From: Holothuria scabra
Lineage: Eukaryota > Echinodermata > Holothuroidea > Aspidochirotida > Holothuriidae
Direction: 5' to 3'
DNA: 64,000 nt
NCBI GenBank assembly: GCA_037179385.1
Contig: CM074187.1
Coordinates: forward strand, 8,433,450 to 8,497,449
Numbering within the stretch: position 1 is the stretch's first letter; every line of letters starts with the position of its first letter. The notes under the pieces were generated by a model, which did no database searches, was not told the DNA's origin, and saw only the letters and a program-made list of their open reading frames with translations. Positions 23,801 to 35,800 of this stretch are shown here, piece after piece. The position numbers were made by a program, and so were the translations under genes.

Positions 23801-26800
23801 GGTCAAAGTCTGAAAACCTTGTAATCAAGCTTTCATGGGCAACACTTCTCATACATGTACATTAGTCATCTTTAAGGGAAAAATGGTATTGTTTTTGGTG
23901 GATTTCAGAGGTCATTTGAGGTCACTAGAGGTCTAGGTTTGCCTTGTACAGAAGATCGATGCTAGTTTTTAAGTGTACTGTAGAAGGGGGTGCTAGTTAA
24001 TATTTTTTAAAGTCATGGTCCAAGGCCTTATAATGGCAGTTACCAAAAAAAAAAGTTATGCAAAAAATTAAATTAAAGACCTGTTGCTGTGATCATCACT
24101 ATCTTTTTTCCAGTTTTTGCAGGTCAGTTTGCAATTGAACCATACCAGCCAGAATGTGAAGCTTGGAAGAGAATCGCTCAAAGTTTGAGTGGAAATGATG
24201 TTCAATGTTCTGTGTTAGAAGATTGCACAGGGCTCAACTGCAACTTGGATTTTGAGGTACAGTATGTTAAAATCACCCCAGCTTAGTACTTTGAAATGGA
24301 AAGAAAAAGGATGGGGATGGGGAGGGGGAGGGGAGGGGGAGGGGTGGGATCTGAGGAAAGTGAATTTGTTGATGTGAAAAGCTCTTTGCATTTTTATAAA
24401 TATTTTTGAGTGATGAGTGAGAACTGACACTTCCACTACTGACATTACAGCTGTACAGTGTGCCTTAAATCATTCGCTGATTCAGTTTCAATGGGCATTT
24501 CAGGAATGTCAAGAGAGTCAGGGTGGTAGGCTAAAAACATGGCCGAGGCACCAGAAGGTTTCAAAATTGGCAAACACACATAAGGAACAATAAGACACTG
24601 ATGACAAAGCAAGGATGGGTAAAGGGTTGGCTAGCACATGCCCTCTGTACGACTTTTTCATCAGTACATATCCAGACAACAGACAGGGCTGTTCGTTTAT
24701 GGTACATAGATGAAGTAAGTACAAGTGAAATACAATGTTTTCTCATTTCTAAGACTTTCATCTAATTAATTTATAAAAATATAGATATATTATACCTGAG
24801 GTATATTGATGCTTAATGAAATATTGTAATTTAGAATTAAAAGCTGTTCAGGAAGAGTTATTAATTTTTTCTTTTTATTTTTGTGGTAGAATCCAGACCA
24901 ATGGTTCATTTCTTCTCTAACATAGCCTTAAGCATGCTGCAGCTTACTTTATTTACAAGGAGGCATCTACAGTATGACCTGCCCAGGGTGAAAACTGGAA
25001 AGTAACATTGACATTCACACATTTTCCCTGATATATCACTTTTTTGACAAGCTACTACGAAATATGCTCTAAATTGGTCTGATGTACAATGGGCTTGCTT
25101 GAAACTTGACACTACTCTCAATATAAAAGCTCATCTCCAAGGTAGGGGGTTTGTAAACTTCCTTCAATCATGAACTCCCGACCCCGTCATACCCCATTAC
25201 TGCCATGAAAGGACATTCTTTAAATTTTTAAATTGTGTCATGGTTCTTTTAAAAGTTGCTTCCGGACTCGTATCCAGGGGTTATGATTCTGAAGTAGAAC
25301 AAAGTAACCAATCCTGCCCAAGCTGTGTTTTCAGTCCAAAAATCCAAATGAACAAAAGTACAGTATTGTCCATGTTAGAACAATTTAGATTCATTGTCAT
25401 CTCAAAAATATTTTAAATTTTTGTTTTGGCAAATTTAACAACTTTGTTATCAAAGGAATATAAATATTTTGTATGTTAGATCAGTATAGATAAGTTCACA
25501 GGATTCTTAGTCCTTCATAAGTGTAAAGTGTCCTATAAATGTTTTGATCATCTTTTGTGGAACAGTGACAAATCTTTTGATTTGGTAATCTTTTGCCTTC
25601 CCCCCCCCCTCCCCCATCCTTGTGGGCTTGAGCTTGTGAGCTTGTCCATGATATTCCCTGCCTGTCATGAGAGGCGACTAAAGGAAAGAAATCACACCAC
25701 GTTTAAACTGTTTTTTCAAACGAACTTGAACTTTCAATCACATATTGAAACCATATTTATTTTTTTATCTGGTTGACTTGACACAACTCAGTCGTGTTGG
25801 TGTATCATTGAACATCATCTAACTAGCTAACTTGATAATTTTTTTGACAGGGCAATCCAATTGAAGTCAATATAAAATTGTTTCCATGTGAATACCTGCC
25901 ACAAGTAAGGATTATGGTGACTGATAGGAGTGGGAGCAGCTCAGTTACTGTTACTCATGGAGGACCTCAACAGCTTGCAGGTAAATATTCCCCATAGTTA
26001 TCAGTAGAGCTGTTACTAGGGAGTGCTGAGTGCTGGCAGGTTTAAGATACTTGTGATGGTAAGCACAGGCAAACAACTCTGTGAGTTTGGTAAACAACAA
26101 ATAACAACAACATTATGACAGTTGTCATGTTACAGGATACAAGTAGTACCATTTTCCCAAAATATTGCCTGCATATTTGTTGTTTCTTGTTTTCAAGGAG
26201 AGTGTATATTGAGTGGAAATCGAAAATGCACTAAAAAGTGTTTTAAAAAAAAATTAAAATCACAAAAAAAGAAGGAGAAAAGAATAGATATTAATTAGGT
26301 TGTCCCTATTACTCTGCATTAAAAGGAAAGGGAAAATGTTGTTGTTGGTGAAGTTAAAAATCATTTTTAAGATGAAGTTACTTAGATTGAATTTTACGCC
26401 CCATTTTCCAACCTATTGGTTCAAGTCGAGCAGGTGTTAGATGCGCTTTATTTAACAAGGTGTTTCTTGATTGGCTGTTGCCATTGTATTGTATCGATTG
26501 TATTCCTTGTTAGGGTTAGGGATTAGGGCTATCATTGTACAGTAAGGAAATTTCTTGTTAAACAGTGCGCATCGCCCTCGAGCAGGCCACTGCCTTTTAT
26601 CCAGTTGTGGCTCACTGGCTTGTTTTCCCTACTCCATTGCTTATGCTAAGCACCAGACACAATGGCAGTAGCTTCAGTGTTTGAATGATGAGCTCCATTG
26701 AATTACCTTTATTTCAGTGACAAAAATTCTCAGAATTGTACAACCATTGTGTGCAAAGGTTTGCCATCTAATGTTAATAATGTTGTAACAGAAAAGGCCA

Positions 26801-29800
26801 CAATTATAATTCCAAGAAGCTGTTAAAGAGTCCTTTCTTTAATTACCAATTTCACTATCATCAATTTTAGCAATCATTGAAGGGAATAATTTATCCAGTA
26901 TATCATCACAATTTGCTACACAAACAGGCCAAGTTGCCATACAAATGAAAAAATGTGTAGCAATTTTTTGTGTGCATAACCCTTGCATTTTTACAAACAG
27001 TGTGTGAAAGACCTCAAAAATCTTCAAAACTGCTGTGCAAATTTGAATGCTAATTTATTCCCTGCATTGCTGAGTCACTGGCTAACCAGAAAGTAGTACA
27101 GTAGGTCAGGAGAATTGGAACTGTTTAGGGTGGTAGGATTTGGCCTTTAATGGTTGGGATAATGAGCTTACCCTTTGCCATAACTTTATCTCTGGGAAAC
27201 CCTTGGGTAAGGTCCACTTGTATTTGCACAGTGTCATGCTGTTTCTCCAAGTGTGTTTTGGTTTATAGAATACGTCCACAGTATACCCTGTCTGTCATTA
27301 GAGATGACTAATTGGTAGGACTTGAACCTATTTGCATGTCATTTAGGACCAAACTTGAAAGATGTTTGTGGCTGTATTTGAACTTCTCTTTTTTATCTAT
27401 CTGTCAATACATAACACATTCATGATAGTGTGTCCTTAAATCCCATCTGACTAGCTAACTATCTATGGATTACTAAAAATTCTGAAAAAGTAATTGACCT
27501 GATGACTGTGCTTTAATACAGTGCGTGGTATCAATTTGTCTGTTTTCTAAAATGATAAACATAATGTTTCTTTGCAGCAATCACTTTAGTGTGGGTTTTT
27601 GAGTTATAAAAAATAGGAAAACCCACAGAAATAAAAAAAAAAATCCTGTTCATTACATGGAAAGCCACATTTTATGTGCCTTTCAGTTAAGCGCTAAGCA
27701 AACATAAAATTCTGTTATTGAACCTTTCATTTGCAACAGGTTTGAACCTTAACATACTTGGTGTAATGGTTACTCTTATTCAACTAGATGTTCAGTTTCA
27801 AAAGCAAGCTGATAGAGTAGAATTTGGGGTAAGTACAATTTTGAACAAGTTTACCAATATTTGGGGTTGCACAAGGTTTCTCCCTTTTAACTAGACTGCA
27901 AGAAAATCCAGCTACTAACTGACGACAAGCTGTCTCTTGTGTCAAAACTCATATCTTTTGTGACCACAAAATATGATCATCCCAAAGTTTACACACACAC
28001 GCATTTCCTGCTTGAATGCACTCAAGTATGCAACTTCACTGTATTGTACACACTATGTACATTGTCCTATAGAACCTGCTTTTTGTAAAAGTCCTCTCAA
28101 CCTTCTGGCAAAGGGCTGTTTGGCAAAACCAACAAAAACTGCTTCATGTAGAAGCCATTGTGTCCACTGAAGGACAACACATGACCAACTTCATGGCCCT
28201 TAGATTTTTTACATCATTGGTCTGTCACGATGGCTCCATTCTAGACTGCTTTGTTAGTGTCCCAGTAGGTAGGTTTATAGTAAAAACCACAGAATCAGAC
28301 TTTCCACGAGGTGTACTAATCTTGTTTTCCCAAGCTCTGGGGTACAATTCGGGGATGGAGTCTTGTGGGTAGTTGCATAGCATGTCTTCAGCATTGTTTT
28401 TAAAGATACAGTAGCAATGTTGTTTGACAACATCACAGTGATAGGTATTACCGAGTTAAGTAGAGTTGATTCAGAATTATAGACCCTTTCCCATAAAAAT
28501 TGCAAAGAGTGATGGGATATAGTTTTGCTCTGTGTTTTTATTCATCAGTGTCATGTGACATAAAACAACAGACTTCAAAACTTTCTACCACAATTCTTGG
28601 TAAATGGTATTTAAAAAAAGAATAAAGTAAAGAATATTGAATAAAGAGCTGGAAATATTGGCTGTCAAAAGCTATTGTGTTCAATGTTCGTGTATTGTGT
28701 AAGATCCTTTTTGTAAAGCCAGCAAGGCTGTCGTGACTGTATAAACAGACGAAGTCTAGCAATCCTTACTAGAAAGAAAATATTAAAATTAAAGAATCCA
28801 ATAATAATTGCTTCATTTTGTGAAATAGTACCATTATTATGTTTTGTTAGGTTTGCACAAAAAGTGTTTCTATTTAAAATATTTGCAACCAAAATTATAA
28901 CTTGTACATCACAGATTGAAAACAATGATAGATGACGATGATTTGGAACATTCTCAACCAGTGCGGGTGTTTTGTTGCTGCTGGTTAAATATTTATGTGC
29001 ATTGCTCTTCCAGTTTCAGCGGCTTAATGTTTAGCTCCAAGATTGAAGAAAAACTTTAAATACTAAAAAGAAGAATGAAGATTATGCTTCAAGAAAGTTA
29101 CAACAATACCTAGGTTAACAATTAACCTAGATTTAAGTTGGTTTGGAAACTTTAAAGTTCATAAAAGTTCATACATACCCCCAAGACATTAAATTTTAAG
29201 GTTTTACTTGCCCTTTAATGACACTCATAATAATATTCATTGGGTTCTTGGGGAGGATTTTAATCTCCTCGGTATCACCTTCAACACAGATATTGCCAGT
29301 ATGACAGTAAAAAAATTTGATAAAGCTAAGACAAAACTAGAAAGGATAACGAATTTTTATTTGAAAAGAAATATGAGTGTCTTAGGGAGAATTACAATAC
29401 TCAAATCACTAATTCTCCCTCACTTCAATTATTTTTTGCTTACTCTTCCTTCCCCCTCAAGCGACTTTCTTACAACTGTTAGTAACTTATTTTACTGTTT
29501 TGTCTGGAAAGGGAAACCAGATCGTATCAGTCGTAACCAGATTATTCAAGGCTATTCTGAGGGTGGTATAAAAATGATGGACATTGTAACTCATTGTCGT
29601 GCACTCAAAGTTTCATGCTTTGCTCGTATGCTAACCAGTGGTAATGGAGGACACGCAGGCTATTATTTACAAAATTACCAAATTGACCTTGATGATTTAT
29701 ATAAGTATGGAAACGATGTTATTAGACTGGCAGGTCAATGTGTTAGGAATGCTTTTTGGAAAGATGTTCTGACCTCCACTTATTACTATTTAAGTTTGAA

Positions 29801-32800
29801 AGGTATTTCAGAGGATGAAATGGGAAAAGACATTTTTATTTTAAGTCAGCCGCTTTGGAAAAGTAATTTTTATTACAGTAGGCAATGTACCCATTGCTTA
29901 CTCTCATTGGTACAAAAAGGGCATCATTTTTATAAATGATCTCATTGATTCGAATGGTGATTTCTATAACCAAGAGGATTTAGTTCGAATGTATGACATT
30001 AAGACACATTTTCTTGAATATTACGGGCTAATAAACTCTGTTTAAACAACTTGGGGTGAATTTTTTAGCACTTTAGACCATAAACTTCCAAACCCTGTAA
30101 ATAATTTATGTAATATTATGTTACACCGTGGTCTGTTTTCATGTAAAGCTGTTTATAGTAAACTCGTAAAACTGTCAAAGTTTCGTAAGACCTCGTATAA
30201 CAAATGGTGTGAATATCTTAAACGTTTCTCCAGAATCCTGGAGTCTATATTGTTCCATACCTTTCAGCTGCTCTATTGACGTTCAGATTAGATGGTTTCA
30301 GTACAGTATTCTTCACCGAATTGTCCCTACGAACAAATATCTCTTTGTTATAAATGCAATTGATTCCGATAAGTGTAGCTTTTGTCACAACGAAACTGAA
30401 ACAATCCAGCACTTCTTTTATTATTGCAATTTCACATCTGTTCTTTGGAATTATTTGCATAATATTTTCACTAAAGCAAATATCAATATTAATCTCCTTG
30501 ATATTAGCGTTGTTTTATTTGGGGGTGATTTTGCCCGAGTCGGTAACCTTCTGATCATTTTGGTGAAGTTTCATATTTTTAAGTGTAAGCAACAAAAATC
30601 CATCCCGTCGGTGTATAGCTTGCAGAAGTTTTTAAAGTATTATTTTGACATTAACGAATATATTTTTAAGGAAAACATGAAAGTAAACATTTGGTAAAGA
30701 TATTGGTTGCCATGGTATACGTTGCTGGATTTAGAAGATTAAGAATATTTCTGTATTTTTTGTTAATGTTATTTTAATGGAATATTTGCTGTTTCAATGT
30801 CTTTTGTAACCTTTACCTGAATTTGATGGCCAAGAGAAAATAAAGATTAAATGAGAAAAAAAGGTTTTACTTGCTCTAGATCCCAGCTATTCTACCTTTC
30901 TAACTTGAAACTGCTTTTGACTGCCTCTAATTATTTTCACCATTATAAAACATACATTTCCTACTGTTGTTCCATCATAAGCCTCCATTGTATGTTATGC
31001 TTTGATGAACATTTAAAAAATCACATGTTTTCTTCCCTGCATTTAGCTTGATTCTATGTTCTCCTAGGGTCTGTGGTAATTTTCTTTCTAGGGTAATCTT
31101 CAGTTTTTTTTTTCCATTTATTTCAGTTATTATTATTGTAATTATTACTACTGAACCATCATTTGCAATATACTCCACTAACTGCTCAGCTGTAGTTAGT
31201 ATAGATCAGCCCTTTCAACACATAGTATAGCTGTACTACCAGCAGAGAATATACATAAACATTTGTTAATGTTTCTCCTCTTCTTACTTGTAGCTCTGCT
31301 TTGAAGTTTTAATACTCAGACTTTGCTTCTTCCAAAATGCTGTTATACCAACTGCACCTTGTCGTACCCCAGAAGAATTGGTGTGCCAGGCCATGGATGA
31401 GTTGGCTGCTGGTGTTGCTCCCCCGACATCTTGCTCCAAAATGGCAACCTGTGATGGCATAAGCTGTGTACAGAGATACCCATTCTCCTATGGGATTCCA
31501 CCAACCACAGTAAGTGACCTTCTTTCCTGTAAGGATCTTATTTTACAGGGCTCGATTTTCATGGTTGTCCGATCGTCAGGGACAAGTAAAATTTCATACG
31601 GACAACCAAAAGTTAAAGATTGGTTGTCCGATGGACAACCATTTTTCTCTTAGATTGAAAGAGTTTAAAGTTGACTGATAAACTCTTTCAACTTTTTTCA
31701 TCTACCATGATTCAGACTTCAAGTGTTTCTGTCTCTCAAACATCCCTGCTTTTTATTCTTTAAGACCAGTAATACATGAACACAATACATGTTTTGTAAT
31801 TGTGTGCAAAATGTTTCGGACAACCACATTTCATTGTGGACAACCAAAACTAGTGAAATAGTTGCCCGAAGGACAACCAGAAATTTTTCTGAAAATCGAG
31901 GCCTGTTTTGATATTGTAAAATTTTAAATTAAGAAATCCAATTAATATTAGATAAAGCATTAAAGATAATTCAGATTTTTGTGGAATAGTCAGAGTGCAT
32001 GAAGTTTTTTCGTTCAGCTCATCATGTCATCACTGTGAAAAAAATGTTTTTTGCCAGCACTTGAGCCAAAACCATTTCAAATGCATAGAAATTCATGGCA
32101 AATATCATTTACATGGCTTTAAAGGGGCTCATTGAGTTGATATTGATAACCTAATGAGAGTCACTACAACATGACAATGCTTACAGTTAGCATAATCAGT
32201 CAAGTTTCACATCCAAATGTAACAGGAAACATTAAAATTTTGAATTTTGTGGTGTCCTGATGTGCAACTGTTTGGTGCATAATTTGAAAAAAGGGTCTGA
32301 TCACAAAGTTTTAAAAACTTAATTGAGCTCTTAAGTACTCACTCATAAAACAGTTATTTGTAGGTAGGATATTGGTATTGTTTAAGTTAGACCATTTGTC
32401 ATTGATATGTGGAGAAAACTGAACAGGTTTGAAAAAATCTGTTAAATTTCATGAACCAACTCATTGAGTCGCTTTAATGTTGTTGGCTGAAGTAAGTAAG
32501 TAAGGCTATCAAATGATTTAATGAAAGAGAAATGCTTGTTACCATCCCACAATGCCATTAGAAACCACCATGGTCAATGCAACTTAACACCAGCTTAGTA
32601 CTATCTCCTTGGGTAAATTGTTCACTAATTACTCAACTAATAACTAACTACACATCATGTTCAGCTACTAGAAAAGAGAGATTTTCCTAGAAAAGATTAT
32701 TTTTCAATTTCCAAATGAATTTTTAAGTAAATGTCATTAAGGATGTTCCAAGTCTCCATAATTTAGACTTGTAAAATAAGAAGTTAATGGACTTGAATCA

Positions 32801-35800
32801 TAATATAGTTATGGTTGAAATGAATTTGTAATCAATGTAACATTACAAACTTTGAGCCATTGAGCACCCGAGGGGATAATTTATCCAGTATCGCATTGCA
32901 AAATGCGATGCAAAATGACAGATTTGCGACACAGGTAAAAAAAAGTGTAGCAAAATTTGCGATACAATTTTCGTGCAAAAGTGTGTTTGGTGAATAGAAA
33001 TGCCGACGGTAATACTGCATGAAGGCCTACAACTGTTCATTATACTATTTAGTACATGCACACTTGTCAAGCAACGAAACACTGCAAAAAAGCAGCAAGA
33101 AATGTACCCAGAGACTTGAGTACGTTCAAAACAGCAAGATAATTATGCCTATTTACGAAACTTAAACGTGCACCTATTGGTCGCTAGTTACATTGTCGAT
33201 GGTGCGACTTCAACGTATGCAGCTGTGTATGAAGTATGAGGCACTCTGTAAGTGCTACTGTTACGCTAGCTCAGAGACTTCTCATAGGGATCAAACTTCT
33301 TCCACATAAAATACGAGACTAGCCTAGGCTCTACACATCTCCATTTACAAACACGTTAGGATAGTACAAGGTCTAGCACAAACAACTCTGAAGAAAAAGC
33401 ATCTTGGGGCAAAGTTACAGGGGTTCATCTTTCGAAAATAGTATGAAGGGCTTAGTAAGAATATTTTACAAATGCCTCATAACTATTTTATGAAATCTGT
33501 GAAAATTTGATTATATTGGACATCTTTCAAATTGACATTGTTCTGACTACCCTGAATGAGGCTGTAGCAATACCCATAGTAGGCCTTGTGTGTAATACAT
33601 ATGAGAAGTTTGAGAACACTTTTTAGAAACGAATTGCAAGCTCGGAATTTAGGAAAAGTCCCAGGATTTAAGAAACATGCAAACTGCTTATTATCATGGT
33701 GGAAGAAAAACAATAAGGTTACAGACTGTCTTCTGGCCCTGTTCCAGTTTGTTAGCATGCAGTGCATCAAGTTTGTTGAGTTAATGTTTTTGACTTGCTT
33801 TCTGGAGGACCTTACATTGTACAGCAAAGCAAGGAGCTGATTCAGTCCGATATGGAATTGAAGTCAGTATTTTGTGCCTTGTTTCTGCAGATCCATAAAG
33901 AATTATCGCAGACAGGACTTTTCGTGAAACAATGCTGTCACATAAAGCCAATGTTTAGGTTTAGTTTCAGGATATAACTGAACACCGTATCATAGCGGGG
34001 AATAGCATCTGGGCATGAATGAGAGTTCTGCATAACAGAAGAAAGTTTGACAGTGAAAATTGCTCTGCAAATTTTGAAAATTGCTACACAAAATGCAACT
34101 TGCATCGCAAAACTGCTATGCAAAATTTCTGTACCAAATTATTCCCTGCACCCCTACCGTAGGAATAGACCAATGGCAGTTAGCTAAAGTAGGGCTCATG
34201 AATATTAGGTTTGTCAACTGTTAGGGTCTGTGAAAGTGATTCTTGGCTATCTGTGGCAGGCTTGGAAGAGTGACAGTCTGGGAGGTGACAGCCAAAAAGA
34301 AGCTATACAGGCGATGGAATACATTTTCTCAATGACTGTTTGGTGACAATGATGACAATCATTTCTTATCATCACAATCAGCATTTTGCAAAGTTTGCAT
34401 CACTGAGGATTCACAGTTTCAAAATAAAGGTCCTACCTGTTGAAGTTGCTCTTGGCTCTGGAAAATTTACAAGAACAAGATCCGTAATTTGGATGGGACT
34501 GTTAGCTATTCTAAGCCAGCTAAATATTAGATTCGACTGTGGTAACCAGTGGGTTATAGGGACAAATGACTTTAAGGGCAAAGTAGTCACCCTCCCCCTA
34601 AAAGTATTTTGAAACATTAGCTAAATGTCAAAATTTTCTTCTCATTTATCATCAAAGTAATTTTTGATAATATTACAGGACTGAAGGGAGCAATCAGAGC
34701 TTGTATTTACAATTTTTCTTGTGACTTTTATTCTACATCACAACCATACAGTACATTGAATTAAAACTAGCAAAAAATGATCTGTCATTATGGCCTGACA
34801 TTGTGATTGGGTCACAGTTTGGCTGAGGCTGTCTAGTCTTGCATCTGTTTGGAATTTTTTTACCCGACAAATGTTGCAAAATTCTCATTCAACAGTTAGT
34901 AACACAGAATTAATGTTGCTTCTCTTTTGAAAGACACCTTTAATATCTGTTGATTTTGGTAAATGATCAGTTAAAAAAAGACACAGGAAGTGCTGGAAGA
35001 AAAGGTTAATGTTGGCTTTCAAACTCTTATTGCCCCTTTGAATATTGCATACAGGTAAACCAAGTCGTGACCCAATTCAAGTTTGGAGGACTGCTTTACC
35101 CCTTTAAGCAGCAAGGGGCTGTAAACAAGTCTCAATGATCAATGACTCATTGATATTACCAGACCTTATTTCTTTTTTTGTTTCATAACAGTTCAATGTT
35201 GATATGAACACTGACTTGATTGTGGACAGCTGTGGTGAAGTGTCATTGATTTTTAAGGCCAGGAGTATCCAGCTGAACCTTGACTGGACTGGTACATTTA
35301 CCAGTTCAGATTCAATCACAGTTGGTAAGTTGATAGTTTACACCCTCTCCAATATGCCAACTGGGAGTTTCAATAAAGTCAAAGTAAGGTGGGTCAAAGT
35401 AAGATGAGTTTTTCATCCAGGACCAATGTTCAGTTTTCCCATCTAAACTAGCCTTTTAAAAAATACAAAAATTGATCTATATGGTTGAATTGGTTACCAC
35501 GCGATATGAAGTTGTGATTCATAAGACAAAAGCTACTCTCATATCTATGGTTGCATTGTAAAGTAGCTGCCCTTCAAAGCCTGATTATTATTAATGACCA
35601 CTTACGTTCGTTTGCTTTACAACAACAGACCAAGATCTTACATTTGGTGTTACCTTAGTTGTTACTGTGACCATGGAACTTATGCAAGACTTGGAGCACA
35701 TTGTGACAACAGTGAGTAATTTGGACATTTTAAAACTGATCATGAATCTTGAGAGGTGTCTTCTCCCAAATTAAACATTTTAGAGAAGTAAAGTATATGT

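Larger units (their letters stand above)
24123..31357 (+). other. Module 1 of the receptor gene (exons 2-5 start)
   Basis: Residues 17 to about 156. Cysteines are at 28, 45, 51, 56 and 74. The head has CEAWKRIAQSL then DCTGLNC and ends at a phase-0 junction. The next exon (130 nt) carries KLFPCEYLPQVRIMVTD, a strand-like segment ending in phase 1. The third part (exon 4 plus the first 23 or so codons of exon 5) is beta-rich. The exon 2 acceptor has an alternative AG nine bases upstream, adding three residues (VFA-type) in frame. Confidence 0.75.
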
